Assembly: GCA_037179385.1 (NCBI GenBank)
Contig: CM074190.1
Coordinates: 5,222,284 to 5,286,283, forward strand
DNA from: Holothuria scabra
Taxonomy: Eukaryota; Echinodermata; Holothuroidea; Aspidochirotida; Holothuriidae
Direction of reading: 5' to 3'
Length of the DNA stretch: 64,000 nt
Part shown: piece by piece, positions 10,812 through 46,679 of the stretch
Layout: each line of letters opens with the position of its first letter
Position numbering within the stretch: the first letter of the stretch is position 1
Made by a program: the position numbers and the translations under genes
Notes under the pieces: generated by a model
Database searches by the model: none
What the model saw: the letters and a program-made list of their open reading frames with translations, nothing else
What the model was told of the DNA's origin: nothing

Positions 10812-13800
10812 TATTAGAATTATTCTTACAAAATTATGTAATGATACATATATTTAACCTGTCATCTCGAAACTTGTGTATTACATGAATCCCATAATTT
10901 GTCATTTTTTGGATCAGGGAAATAGTGTGCCAGTTTAACAAGAGCACTGGGGTTACCTGCTGAATGTAATGCAATTGAGCCATTATCGCGCAAACAATTT
11001 ATTAGCGATGTGAAGTTAGGAGGGAATGCTAACACTATAAAGTGCTGGTACTGAATGTTCACTTCATCAACAAGTTTCCTGTAAATCCATAGTTTGACCT
11101 CCAACCTCCAACTCAAATTGTCGAGTTCTTTGCACCACCCGCCCCGAAGTTGTAATCCCCCACACGTTGTAGCTTAAGGTCATAAAACAACTGCCCCTTT
11201 AGTCAAAGACTGATTATAGAATTCACAGAAGGTAGTCTAGATCTGATCATCCCAAATGTTTCTAAGACTGTAGAAGATGGAAGATGTAGAATTGAATCAG
11301 CTAACTCAAAGGTTTAAGTAGTTTTACACATTTAAAGACATGTACTTATGGTATTTGGGTTAAGCAACTTCAAGTAATGTTTTGGATGGTCTACACCAGC
11401 TTGGTACTATGCCAGCTCAAACTGAAAACACAAAGACTTACAGTGTGAATGCATTTGCTAACAATGGCCTTAGACTCCCTATGCTGTCTCACAGGGAAGG
11501 AAGATTTAAAAAAAAAAGGAAGTTTCCTTTGATGTAAAATCAAAGGGTTAGACACACATATGCACAATCTCATCGAAAGAACACAATCAAAATAATAATA
11601 TAAAAACTGAAAGACTTGACATTTCATTTTAAAATAAATGTATTTGAGACACATATAACACTTTCAGGTACTACCTGTTAATATGTAAACCATCAATTTA
11701 TTCATTAGTGCCATTTTGGTCAGTTTTCAAAGATATGAAGTAAAGAGCTTGATTAAATATTAAATATGAAACTGGCTTCCATGTCTCCTGGGCTGGGATT
11801 TTTTATAAGTTTGGACTTGAACTCACAATTCTACACTTTTGCTTTTTATTAGACTCAAAGACCTTAAAAAGTAGATTTACTGCCACTGTGAAACTTCAAT
11901 ATTGGTTTGCAGTCTAAGCTGTATTGTAATCCATTGTCCTCCTGCATAGGCAAAAGTTAAAATCAATTTTATTCGGGGCTGTGGTGGCAGTGTTGGACTC
12001 CAGCCTGCACTCACAATAACCGATCACTACTTGAAAAATAATATTACCGACCAACACTTGTGCTTCTGTGAGACCAGCTCTTTAGTCCAAGCCAAAGGAA
12101 AATGACATTAGAAATTGCTGATTTTTACAGAACGTTGCAGTGACTTTACTGACACAGCCACCTTTTCAGAACATGTTGCCGCCACTCACAATTTTTTGGC
12201 TATAAGCCTGATCATAATACTGATACCGCCTCCCAATATTTCTCATTCCATACTGTACGTAAAATGTTAGGTTATTTTAGTCAGTTTTACAAGTTACACC
12301 AATAGCTTACATTCAGCTATATGATTGATACATGTATTAAGTTGTGTGCTCATGTCTCTAAAACAGTTATCAGATCTGCATATGGGCATATATTGATAGC
12401 TAAACTATTAGTATCATTAATATCCGCTGCTTGCCAACTAACGCAATTTGCATTTATAAGACTGGGGATTACTCATTTTCATGACAACAGGTACACTCTT
12501 GCAGCCTTACTCTCTCAAGAAATAATGCAATAAATTGTACTTCTCTTTGTACAAGACTCTATGAGTGTACCTATGCCTGCCAATTAGCAGGTATACCTAT
12601 TGTATACTAATATACAATAACAACAAGAGGCTCTTCACTTGTAAATGACTTCCCTGTGTGCTGGGGGTTGTAGGCTATACAATGGCCATAGAATTTCTTG
12701 TCTGTTGAAAGAGGCAACTAAAGGAAAGGACTTGAACCTATTTAAAACCAAACTTGAACTTCACCATTTTGAACTTTCCCTTTAATCTAGCTGAAACTAC
12801 ACAACATATTTGTCCTGGAGTACTGTTTAAGTCCCATTTAACCACCTCATTCAACTTTACATAGATCTCAACAACATTCATACTCCGCTATCATGGTACT
12901 CTATGTTTTCGCTCCCACTCACAATTGGGGGAGGGGACACTTATAGTCATACTTACAACAAGGGCTGATGGGTAAGAAATTTTAGCTAGCTAATGATAGT
13001 TCTAATCCTTAACCCTAATTCCTAACCCTAACATAGAATACAAAACATACTCTGGCTGCAGCCAATTATAAAATTCCCTATTAAACAGTGCACACCAGCT
13101 GTAACAAGGGGCTCAGCCTAACTACTTGCATTCCAATAAAGTGTATACATCCACCCATATACAACAAGGAGGAATTTGTTCTCCTTACCACTGACAAGAC
13201 TCATTAATACTCACCAAATGAGATACATCAGCATTTTACTCAGCATTGAAAATGCACTACAAGTCTGTTCCTCACAAAAACAAATCATTTTAATGTCTTG
13301 TATGAAACAAATAGCATCTGCCTTTATTTAAAATAAACACAACATTTATGGAGCCTCTTTGAAGCCATCTTAATTTTGATTTTATGTTTTTCTACAGATA
13401 GCTTTTAAAACAAACAAAAATATGACAAGAATGGCAGACAAGTACAAAATGACTTTAACCATTTTTTCCTTGTAAAATGAAAAGAATTTCAGGTTTTGAA
13501 TTCTTTTGCAAACTGCGGTAAACTAAACTTTGAATAGACTGATATTACAGCAAACCAACTTTGCTGTGGTAGAGTCTTTTCATTCTTCATAAGAGTAAAG
13601 AGATACTTTCAAAACCCTCACAAAATTATCATAAATTTGATGAGTACACACTCCTTACTTTCCATACATTAAAATTTGGAACAAGTAAAATCTTAAAACA
13701 TTGAGAAATGTCAGGTTGCAACTGCAGTCAATGGCTTCATTCTCTATCTTTCATTCAATAAAATTGAGAGTCCAGGCCTTCAAGATAGCAGGTACCAAAC

Positions 13801-14106
13801 TGCATTACTAGTACACCTGTAGTAGTGTACATTCTTACCTCACCAATTGTTTTCTTGTGCATTCCAAACGACCTTTAATGAGGGAAAAAATTTACTACAA
13901 CCCATTCATGTAAAAAAATCCAGAACATTACAGATTGATACTTTCAATTCGGGTAAAAGTTAGCTCCTGGCCAAAAAGTCTATTCTATTCCTGCCAAATA
14001 CAGAATTCTAAATGCCATGCATCAATCCCGAATCATACAAAATGATACCTTTGCCGGTATTGTTTGATTTCAACATTTCCTTTTTTTCTCTTTCAGTTTC
14101 AAGTCG
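10812..14106. other. Downstream flank of PCCB, no supported gene
   Basis: AT-rich DNA with only short frames. It contains a short telomere-like patch (AACCCTAATTCCTAACCCTA at about 13011). A second TTTATT (AATAAA on the minus strand) lies at 13323 and would give PCCB a longer 3' UTR. I see no conserved exon in it. Confidence 0.4.
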
Positions 14107-14112
14107 TTTATT
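14107..14112 (-). terminator. Candidate PCCB polyadenylation signal
   Basis: AATAAA on the minus strand about 92 nt past the PCCB stop codon. A second AATAAA at 13323-13328 is an alternative. Transcript evidence would decide. Confidence 0.35.
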
Positions 14113-14203
14113 TTTGAAATGCGTAAATACTTGATATCTGAAACCTGATTCTCACAAGTTCTTATTGCTACAACCTTGTTTCATTTTCAAAATATTTATA
14201 TCA

Positions 14204-37247
<23,044 letters not shown>

Positions 37248-37910
37248 CTTCACTTCTAAAGTGCTACCGTACCGTGCCTAGGTAGGCTAGGCCGCGCCTA
37301 GCCGCGCCTGAAGGTCGGCTAATTCTCTGGATGCTTGTTGCTGCCGCGCCGGTGGTCGTCGGCGTGGAATCGCATCACGGATGCGCTATGCGTGCTATAC
37401 TGTATATAATGCCCACAGGCATGATGTAGTCTAATCCATTTGGGACAGTGTACTCGGTACACGTTATGTAGCAGACAGGTAGAGCTGATACTGGTCGTGA
37501 TCTTCGCTTACTGTGCAGCCGTTTCTATATTTATTCCACAAGATACAATTGCTTGTGATTGATGTGAAAGAGGCTAAAGCATTTTATTCATGATTTTTAG
37601 GACTTAAATTATCTTTAACAATTTTTTTTGTCTACCCTTATTGATTGTCTCAATACAAAAACTAAACTATTTTTTTGTAGCCTGGGTGGTCGTTGTAAGA
37701 ATCTAGCGATGACGTCACCAATGAACCTCGGAAAGGTAAACAACAGCGATTAAACTATCGTACACATACTAATGTACGTACGTAGCCTAGCCAGTGCATC
37801 ATCTGTGCTTCTCTTTGAATGACCCGGTGAAACTCATGCAGAAGGCACCGTCAAGTTTGTTCATTATAAAACCGTTGTTTCGCGTTTTCGGTTTTGGATA
37901 GAACGAGGAA
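37248..37910. promoter_or_regulatory. Divergent PCCB-MSL2 promoter region
   Basis: 663 bp between the two start codons. The PCCB side is GC-rich with repeated GCCGCGCCTAG-type blocks (37285-37310). The MSL2 side has a full CRE joined to a CCAAT box. A TATATAAT at about 37398 is a possible TATA-like element. Transcription start sites cannot be placed from sequence alone. Confidence 0.7.
37710..37722 (+). promoter_or_regulatory. CRE plus CCAAT box
   Basis: TGACGTCA (37710-37717), the full palindromic CREB/ATF site, is followed at once by CCAAT (37718-37722, NF-Y type). It lies 188 bp upstream of the MSL2 ATG in a region suited to a bidirectional promoter. Confidence 0.5.
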
Positions 37911-39146
37911 ATGAACGCGATAACGCTTTATACTTCAACTTGTCGATATATATTACAGGCGGATCATGAAAACCCAGAAAGTTGGGCAGATTTGTATCGT
38001 TTGCTTCCATATTTACGACAAGCTTTATCGTGTTGTGTGTGTGCCAAATTGTTGTGTGAGCCATGGGGTCCAACGAACTCGATCTGCCAACATCATGTTT
38101 GTCGTTCTTGCATAGGGGGAAAAATGAGACTTAAGCCGTCGTGCAGCTGGTGCAAAGATTATGAAAAATTTGCAGAGAACAAGGACCTACGAATTGTTTT
38201 AGCGTGCTATAAGAAATTATGTGAATACGTTGCCGCCACGCCCATCGCACAAAATATTGGTAACTCCTCCAACAATGGAGGCCCAAATACAACACTCGAC
38301 ATTCTGCAGGAGGGTATGGCAATAACAGATTCATACGATGGGAATGAACTTGCGAGCGAGTCGAGCGTTTTACAATTTTTGATGCCATCATTGTGTTCAA
38401 ACCTCGGTCGAAAAGACGGAAGTCGCCCCAGCGTTTCCGTGGCGACCACTACAAATGGTATATCCCAAGGTGCGAACCCGGAAGTGGGGTTTTCCCCATC
38501 GTCGTCGTTCCAGGCTATCCCAGGTTCCATGCATTCCAGCGAATCTCTTAGTCTAACGAACGGTGCGTGTTACATAAAAAGAAAAAGAAGGAACAGTGAC
38601 AGAGAACGGAATGTATTATCACTCAGAATCTCTAGAAACAAAATGAAACGGAAACATCGTTCAGTAAAGCACAAAAAGAAGAAACACAAAAGCTCCCGAC
38701 GACGAAAGGACGAAAAACGGAAGCATAAATTTCGGCGAATGCATGGGGAATATCCTGGCAATAAGTACAAGGAATCACACCATGGAATGAAAATGACTGT
38801 ACCACCTAAGAGGTTAGTAATATCAGGCCAACGGGCAAAACTAGTTAAAGAAGGGAGAACTATTCCAGAAGTTCCATGTTGCAGGTGTGGAACAAATGGT
38901 ATCACTTCTGGAACATTTCCATGCATTAGCCAAAGGTGTCCCTGCTTTGTGGTTGAGAAGACCTGTGACAACTGTAAATGCAAAGGTTGTCATAACCCAT
39001 TTGCTTTGAAGACACAAGCTGCAGTGAATGGTGCAGATGAAAAAATGGAACAGAAAGATTCAGAAAAGGTTGATGAAGTGAAGAAGGATACAAACGGAAG
39101 TGACAGTGATTCTTACATTGATGTTACAGGAACAACAAACAGCTGA
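37911..39146 (+). CDS. MSL2: MSL2, RING and CXC E3 ligase of the MSL complex, 411 aa
   Basis: E3 ubiquitin ligase and DNA-binding subunit of the nuclear MSL complex (MSL1, MSL3, MOF/KAT8), which acetylates histone H4 K16; the vertebrate protein also ubiquitylates H2B. The N-terminus MNAITLY resembles vertebrate MSL2. The RING has C41, C44, C59, H61, C64, C67, C78, C81, followed by the strongly conserved CSWCKDYE and CYKKLCEYV. Residues 120-220 are Ser/Thr/Asn-rich and probably disordered; 223-275 is a Lys/Arg-rich stretch likely to hold a nuclear signal. The CXC domain (321-364: CCRC...CPC...CDNCKCKGC) is the DNA-contacting module. The tail is short and acidic. It is shorter than human MSL2 (about 577 aa), mostly in the middle, and is a single coding exon. 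ATG has a good context (GGAAATGA). Divergent from PCCB. Confidence 0.95.
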   Translation: MNAITLYTSTCRYILQADHENPESWADLYRLLPYLRQALSCCVCAKLLCEPWGPTNSICQHHVCRSCIGGKMRLKPSCSWCKDYEKFAENKDLRIVLACYKKLCEYVAATPIAQNIGNSSNNGGPNTTLDILQEGMAITDSYDGNELASESSVLQFLMPSLCSNLGRKDGSRPSVSVATTTNGISQGANPEVGFSPSSSFQAIPGSMHSSESLSLTNGACYIKRKRRNSDRERNVLSLRISRNKMKRKHRSVKHKKKKHKSSRRRKDEKRKHKFRRMHGEYPGNKYKESHHGMKMTVPPKRLVISGQRAKLVKEGRTIPEVPCCRCGTNGITSGTFPCISQRCPCFVVEKTCDNCKCKGCHNPFALKTQAAVNGADEKMEQKDSEKVDEVKKDTNGSDSDSYIDVTGTTNS

Positions 39147-40805
39147 CAGCATCATACTCTAGCCTAGATACAGTGCTCTTTATTCTTGCTGGAAGGTTTC
39201 AGGTTTTCATCTTAATTGTTTTCTGTTCTAGAACTATTGTCTAGATTTACATTAAGTAAACACACATTTATGGGTCTACAATTTGCATCAGTGAAAACCA
39301 AATTTGAAACCTCACTGGCCAATTGTACAGTGTATGTAAGCAACACCACAATGTATTTTATTATAATTGTAAATAGGTGCATATTAAGAGTCATTTTCAT
39401 AATTGACACTATGAAAATGTTCTTTGTGTGTGAAGAGCTTGCTTCAAAGTATGCCTCATGTTCAGAAAAATTGTTCATCAAAAGTTGACAGATGTCACAT
39501 CCAGACACCCTGACAGCTATTTTTAGTGATTCCTGACAGTATTGACAAATTTGAGATTGCGTCAACTTTACATAGTGAAAAGTTATGGTTAATTTACACA
39601 ACAACAAAGTAAAGAGATTTATTTATGGAATACAGAAAAATTCTGGAAACTATATGCTACCAGAACTTTACTGTAATCTGTATATCCCTATTTATATTTG
39701 TTTGGTAAATTTGCAGCAATTTTAAGACATTTCTTGCAGTGTAGGGACCCAACCTCCACATCACATTACAATTGTTCAATGTGCCAAATAGGGAAATTAC
39801 AGCATTTAGTCTTTAGTATGAAAAGATGGGGACTTCATAAAGTTTATAGTTTTACTGTACCATGTCTTGTAAAATGGGAGCCTCAATGTTGTACACAGCT
39901 GTACTAGGGTGAACTACTGTACCACATTTAATGTTACATCTTACAATTATTGAGTATGTGAGTGTACATGATACTGTATTTCCCAAATGAAGAATACATG
40001 AATTAACAAAATTTATAAAAAAAATTGTGTCATGTAGGAAATCTTGTATATAAGTACAGTAAATAGAATGTGAGAGATATTTAATTGTGATAATGTACTG
40101 TACAAGTGGACTATTGATAAAGTATTGTATAGATCTATTTTTGTAGTTAGAGAATTTCTGTGTAAGAACATGCCCATACTGGTTTATGTTTTTTGCTTTG
40201 AATTTTTCATACTTTTCAGTATCAAACACTGTCACTTGTCCAGTGTAGCTCGTTATACCATGTTGGACAATATTGGTTTGACCGCTAGGGTTTTAGAGGG
40301 AACTGATTTGTCCCATTGAGTGCTATGAAGATCAGTAAAATTCCAAGAACTGTCATAATGATAGTTATTGGAATTTATGGATCTAAATTTTAAATTGAAT
40401 ATTTCAAATTAATGTACTCTTTAGGTGATTGTTGCTACAGTATCAGCTTTGATTGATTGGTTGGTGTAAACACGTACAGTATGTATGTGGACAAATTTCA
40501 TAGCTTACATGACAATGGGTGAACACATGTTACTACTCCAACTCATTCTATTGAACTTGGAGTACAACACACTTGTATTTCAGTTCAAAATTATGTCTAT
40601 GTTTGCCTGTATCCATTCTGGAACTGGTATTACAATCAGGACATTCAGTTTGTGGGAAATGTTTCAGTATTTTGTTCACCCTTATCTCGTAAAATTGTTA
40701 ACCAGTATAACTCAATGCCAAATGTTATTTCTTCATTACACACAACAGTTTTATTCCTGGTGTTTGTCAAAGTGACAGGTACACTACAGTAATATATGCA
40801 ATATT
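39147..40805. other. 3' flank/UTR of MSL2, no other gene
   Basis: AT-rich, without repeats I recognise. Probably begins with the MSL2 3' UTR. I found no AATAAA close to the stop, so the transcript end is not placed. Short frames here have no domain. Confidence 0.5.
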
Positions 40806-41102
40806 TATAACCTCTCCCAAACCACAATTTAGTCCACAACTGTAGTCTGGACACAGAAATTCTCAATTGGCACAGCTCTTTGATTGACATCAAGTTTAAA
40901 AGAAAATGCAGAGTAATGAAGCTCACATTAAACACAGCATGTACTGAACTGAAAGTGTTTTGTGTGTGGACTCACCCTGAAGCAATAAAATGAGATTGTC
41001 TGGATAAAAGGCCAAGTTGAAGAGAGCTGTGGGAGGGGCATGAATAAGAAGGTTAGGAGGATTGGAATTTTGGGGGGTGAGAGGATTACAGGAAGGCCTT
41101 TA
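40806..41102. mobile_element. ~300-bp MITE, copy 4 of family A
   Basis: Matches copies 1-3: AATTCTCAATTGGCACAGCT, CTGAAGCAATAAAATGAGAT, GTGGGAGGGGCATGAATAAG, ending GGAAGGCCTTTAAA. It abuts a family B foldback element. Confidence 0.75.
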
Positions 41103-41771
41103 AAGTGCACCCTAAGTATAGAATTTTAAAAATATTTATTTTAGGGGTTCCAAAATAATGTTTTCCATCTAACACTCATTAGCATAGCATGTTTCATTGC
41201 TGGAATATTAAATGTAGAACTTTATTCACCAAAATCCCAATTGTTCCTTTCACAATAATTCCTGACTTTCTTAATGAACAACTCCCATTACCTGCTTTGT
41301 TCCCTTTTGAAATTACAAACTTTTGTATGGCCTTGAACTTTACTGTTTTCTTGCTTTATGTAGCATGCTGAGAGGGCTTGTTTAACCACATCAGTCCCAT
41401 AGCAGTAAGATTGCAATTAAATGTTGGCACAAGGTGCAGTAGCTATCAGAAAACAGAGATACACAGACCGTGGATCCCTCACCAGGGAGTTGCCCCTGGA
41501 CCCACCAGGGGCCCTAAGACAGGCCCCTGGACCCTTGACTGAAGTGGGGACCCCTTTGCAATCCCATGTCGTGAAGGCGCCAGGTCCTGACACCACCTTA
41601 TGCTCTCAAAACCCCACAGGAAACCCTGTACCACTTTGAATGGGTGAATAAACTTCAACATTATATATCAACTCAGAAATGTCCCAGGAAGATGGGAGAT
41701 GAACTGTTTGAATTCATTTTTTCATGCTCTGTATTAGTTTTTTTTTTGAAATTTTACACTTGAGATACACT
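41103..41771. mobile_element. Foldback MITE family B, copy 4 (long form)
   Basis: Ends AAGTGCACCCTAAGTATAGA and TTTTACACTTGAGATACACT. Interior CCCATTACCTGCTTTGTTCC, as in the copy at 22345. A GC-rich insert (about 41460-41640, with GACCCACCAGGGGCCC) is unlike its surroundings and may be a nested insertion. Confidence 0.65.
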
Positions 41772-42117
41772 GCAAGAGTATTAGATCACAAATTTTTCAT
41801 ATGGTAACTTACTGCCAATTTTTTACATTGTGGTATCCTTCTTTGGATCATTTTTTCTTTTTTCTTCATATTTTGATGTACAGTACACTTTATAAGACCA
41901 TTTTTGCTTATCTCTCTGTGACATGCGTGCACGTCAGCCATGCTGTAGTACTGTATACTGTAAGTCTGCACTGCTCTCCAGTTTAAAAGTCAGACTGGGG
42001 GAGTGGTGTAAAATCAGAATTGCCAGTAAGTCTAAGGTTACCAACGGAAAAATCTTGTGGTGCAGGTTGGGCTGGGAGGGAGCCAGACCGCTGGAGGGAG
42101 ACAACAGGTTTAAAGGG

Positions 42118-43260
42118 GAAGTTTAACTCAAAATTTGATTTTTATATGTAAAAGAAGAACGAAATGTGGGCAGTGTTGTGAAATTTCTGTAAAAATTGAA
42201 CAACCATCTCTCAAGATGTTCATAAATGAAGTCACCGGATTAGTTTTTCAAAGTGAGTAGAAGTTATATCTCTTCCTCACACTGTCAAGGAATGCTTTGT
42301 TTCCCTTTTTAAGGAATTTTTTGCTCACCATGAAGGTTATTAGGAAGTAGACCTCCCTGTAGGGAATGCAAAGTTTGTAGTAAAGCTCTCATGCCACTTA
42401 CGCAATCCATTCTGATAATATGAAATTGTTGAGAAGAAATTTGGCTGTAAATTTATAAGAAAAACAAAACACTGTGCCCATTAATGTGGGGATATGGTAT
42501 GATAGGTGCATCCTTCAAGTTCGCCTTTTGTTGAAAATGTAGCAACTTTACTTGCTTATATCTTGAGAACCACACATGGGATTTCAATGCAAATTTCACC
42601 GAAAATACCTAGATTGAGTACCCTTCTAACATATCAAAACTTGACGTGACATTAAAACATTAAGCCCTTCTTTTAAGCATTTATTTTAGAAGGTTTTCAA
42701 CTTTTCTCTAAAAATGTAATGGTATCACACATTGTACCGTCATATAAGTAAAATGTGAAGTTAAAGTGAAACTTCCATTTTCATATGTGAAAGAGAAACT
42801 TAATCTACAAAATTTGGTAAAACTTGCATTTAAATCAGACATTGCATTTCTCAAGAAATCAGCAAATGAAGTTACTAGATTTGTGTCCCAAAAGGAGCTG
42901 GATGTGTGCTGCCATACTTTTTTTTCTGTCTGTTGTGAAGTTAATTATGATGGGACCTTTCCGTGGAAAACAAAGTGAAGCTCTTATGCCACTTGTGTAA
43001 TCGCATTCTGATGTGATTTTTAAAGAGAAAATTGGTTGTAGAGTTGAAAAACAAAAGAATAGGCCTATACATTAATGTTAGAATATGATGTCATAGGCCT
43101 CGTGTTCTTGCTCTAGTTCATGTTTTGTTAAAAATGTGGCAGGTTCATGTGCTCATATCTTGAGAACCACAAATTCCACCAAAATGCATAGAATAAGTAC
43201 TGTCTCTAACATATAAAAAATTGACCTCTGGCCCTTCTTGTAACTTTTTAGGAGGGCTTT
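42118..43260 (+). repeat. Tandem duplication of a ~0.5-0.65 kb unit
   Basis: Unit 1 (42118-42760) and unit 2 (42764-43260) share a series of landmarks in order: a TTCATATGTGAAAG-like start, CTCAAGA...AAATGAAGT, CATTCTGAT, ATTAATGT...ATATG, ATCTTGAGAACCACA, CTAACATAT and CCCTTCTT. They are diverged and non-coding. A third partial unit lies at 44083-44170. Confidence 0.7.
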
Positions 43261-44608
43261 TTTCTACTCGTCTCACTGAACTTTGCGCAGTACACCCGGA
43301 CACTCTTGCGCTGGAAACAAATTTTGTGGCTTGAAAACAAGAAAAGCATTAAACGACCACCACGCGAAGATGAAAGGAAAGAAAAGATGGTCCAATCCCA
43401 AACGAATTATTAAACTTGCTGCAAGCTTTTTTCAGTGTTCTCCAAATTCAGATGTAGACACCCAGTTTTCAGTTTGCCTTCCTCTCGTGTCCTCAAGGCA
43501 TATAGCGCGTCCATATTTCACGGGACATTTTCATGTTTACTTTCATGACAGTGTGCTGCTTTTTATGCATTAACACATTTCATGTGTGCACAAGCTTTGG
43601 CCAGAAACGATGTTTACGTCAGAAGACGGAACCTCCGAGGTCATGTAGTCCCAAATAAATGAGCAACGTGCATAAATGTGTGCAATTCTCTAATACTCGA
43701 CACAGTTGATTTTCGCATATGCATATGCCTACCAGTAATGTGACTGAAGTTTGCAATTATTGCCTAATGTTGTATGAAGTTTGTTTTAAATTCGTTAACT
43801 GTTGCTACCTCGTCTTGTAAAATTATTTAAAACCTTGGCACCTAGCGAAAAACAGAGTTGTCCTAAACTTCGCTTTTTGTCTTCTTTATTTCTGTTAGGT
43901 CAATTGGAGTGTTTAGTTATATAGTTCGCCGTTTCATCCTAGTCAGCTAGTGTTTCAAAGTCAAGCGGACGAGCATAATAATTTATGAACAGACTCCTCA
44001 GTGGTTACTACAATTTGTGAACAAACTGTTCAGTGATTACTACAAAAATTTGTCGGCAGTAGGGATACATGAACCAAATTTACGTTTGATATGTTAAAGA
44101 GGAACATAAAGCATTCACTTCCCATTGTATGTTTCCGAGGTATTAGCAAGTGAAGTTTACACATTTGCTATAAATAGTGAGCTTGAGGCAAGTAGGTGTG
44201 AAGTCGTGGATTCACATTGTTGTCCAGTGTATTGTTTTTCTTTATTTCTCAACCTATAAGTTTTACTTTGAATTGATAAGGGATGCTATGTTGTCCCTAA
44301 GACAGTATAAAAGTTTTTTAAATTCCGTTGCTCAGGATGCACCTATTGGTATAAATTAACCAGGGTTTTGTTGCATATATGGCCAAAAATGGGAATTCAT
44401 GACATCACGCCTGCTTGCTTCGAGTTCATTGTTCAATGTAAATGAGATATTTTAAACGCCGCAGTCCATTTGGATTCGTGAACTCGTTAATTTAATCCGT
44501 CAAATTTTCTCTTCGTTGGATAATGATCTTCATATACACCCTTCTTCTTCTTAAAAAAAAAGGTGATACATCCGAAGGACATTCTTTCACCACGCATGCG
44601 TCGAGAGG
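43261..44608. other. Intergenic, no supported gene
   Basis: Holds a 96-codon frame at 43283-43573 (plus) with no recognised domain, and the partial third unit of the upstream duplication. Nothing else clear. Confidence 0.45.
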
Positions 44609-45450
44609 CTAAATATGCCCAGTAATATAGGTAACAGGGTTCTTATGAACAGAGGCAACCCTCATTACATTCAGGGGGAGACGATTCCAATCCTTAATGG
44701 TCCGAGGCAGGAAGCTAAATTTATAACAGTTAGTACTGGTATGTGGGAGACAGACATGTAGGTCGTGCATTAAACGGGTTCTACGAGTAGGCCGCTGGAG
44801 GCAATCAACAGTTAATTGAGCCTGGCCAAACACACCTTTGGAAAAAAGGATCAATCTACTTTTCCTCCGCCTATCAGTTAAGGGCAGAAGGTTTAGTTCC
44901 TTAAGGAGCCTGGTAATTGATCCTGGCTCCCTAGAATAGTCAGAGGCAATGAATCTAGCAGACCGTTTTTGTATGTACTCTCAAGCTTGTCGCGCAGGTA
45001 AACCTGGTGGGGGTCCCAAACAGTACTGGCGTACTCCAGCACAGGCCGAAGGATTCCTTTATAAGCCAATAACTTCACATCACCAGGGCAGGAAGATAGG
45101 TTTCTATACAAAATACCAAGAATCTTATTTCCCTTGTTACAGATATTTTGGATATGCTTTTCCCAGTTCAGATCTTTAGTGATGGTAATTCCGAGATACT
45201 TAATACTATCTACCCTCGGGAGCTCAATCCTATTTAGAACATACCTAAAAAGTATGGGACTTTTTTTCCGAGCAAAAGTAATAACGCTACACTTAGTGGG
45301 CTGAAATCTCATGCCCCACGTGGAAGTCCACAGCCCCAACTGCATGATATCATTCTGAAGTTTATGACAACCCTCATCGGACTCAATTATACGGTAACAG
45401 ACACAATCATCTGCAAAAAGACGAACCTTGGAAGAAAGTAAACATCTGAC
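44609..45450 (-). mobile_element. jockey/CR1-like LINE fragment with RT FADD box
   Basis: Minus-strand frame with the reverse transcriptase catalytic box KVRLFADDCVCYR (FADD at 45417-45406), then SIKYLGITITKDLNWEKHI and YKGILRPVLEYASTVWDPH. At about 44985 a single frameshift moves the reading into QKRSARFIASDYS...LILFSKGVFGQAQ, and the frame runs to a stop near 44609. The 5' part (endonuclease, RT fingers) is missing. It differs from the LINE at 36206. Confidence 0.85.
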
Positions 45451-46679
45451 CAACAGGTGCGTCGATCCTGGGGGCAGGGGAAATTTGCCCCTTGGGAGTA
45501 TTTGGGAAAAAACATATTCTTTGCCCCACCCCAATAATTCAGGCAGATTAAAAACAAAATAAATATTGTGATATACGGATGACTTTCTAGAGGGCTTCGA
45601 AAAACTTCAATTTGAGCCTTTTAAAATTCAAGTAATAATAAAGGATAGAACTGCATTTACATTGCATCTATCTGTTTTGTGCGTGTGCGTGTCAATGTAT
45701 TTGTATGGGTATACGTGCGCGCTCGCGTGGGTGGATTGCTTAGACGAGTTCGGTGAGCCTGAGACACGATCCAGGGTTCCGGCTGTTGGAAAGCCTCCCC
45801 CTCCCCCATCAACAAACGCCCTTTTGACCACCGTCGTATTTGACATATTCCCTTGAGCTTGGGGAGCGGTGCTTTTTGACTTAGTGGGATAACACTTTGT
45901 GTTGTTTTCCTTAACAGCCGAACGAAAACGGGTCAACCGCTTGGATTTTCAATGCGTATTTGCTCATCAGCTTGCGGGAATGCATAAAAAGACTGCATGC
46001 TGATTAATTGAACTTAGTTTTAGTAGTTTAGTTTCGAAGGTTGTCGCACACAAATGACCCTTGGACACTAAACGTCCTAGAGACAGTAAACTGGTCAAAG
46101 TTGGCTTGGGGCGGGGGCACCCACAGATCTCAGATGGGGGTACATGCAGATACAACATACACAATTCAATATTTGAATTCCCCTCGATTACCACTAGTGG
46201 TCTGAAAGGGGAAATTCAGACACCCAACTTGAATTAGTGTGGTAGACTGCTCTGTTTCGTGATTGGTTCTCAGAGTCATGTGCCATATTTTTTCACTTCA
46301 AATGTATTTACATGGAGCAAATGCCTGGCGTAAATTGAATATGAAATATTAATGTTCTAAAATATTTTAAAAGATACAAGTGAATTTTAAAAGAAAAATG
46401 TGAGATTTAGCTGTGGCGTCAAAATAAATTTGGATCGACTGTTCATGCCCTTTAAATACCGACCAACCTCGAGTAGAAAGCGTGAAGGAACACGAGAGGC
46501 GAGCACCTCGTTGCGACCGTGTAAAACCTCGGAAAATTTGTTGTTTCCTCAAATATTCTGTGATCAGGTTATGTAGTCCATTTAAATCAGATGTTTATAA
46601 CTGTTTATAACTGTTTAAAAGGCTGTTCTCGCCATTTTCCAGTTGGATTTTATTGGATCGTCCAACCTCCAAAAAGCCA
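45451..46679. other. Intergenic, no supported gene
   Basis: Contains a TGTGCGTGTGCG-like simple-sequence patch (about 45677) and a G-rich stretch near 46110. No domain-bearing frame seen. Confidence 0.45.

Noticed and set aside
13011..13032. Telomere-like AACCCTAATTCCTAACCCTA
   Set aside because: Too short (about two imperfect repeats) to be an interstitial telomere array.
38131..38983. Minus-strand frames across MSL2 (89, 107 and 137 codons)
   Set aside because: They are antisense shadows of the MSL2 coding exon, with no independent motif.
43283..43573. 96-codon plus-strand frame with basic N-terminal half
   Set aside because: No recognised domain and no supporting exon; probably chance.
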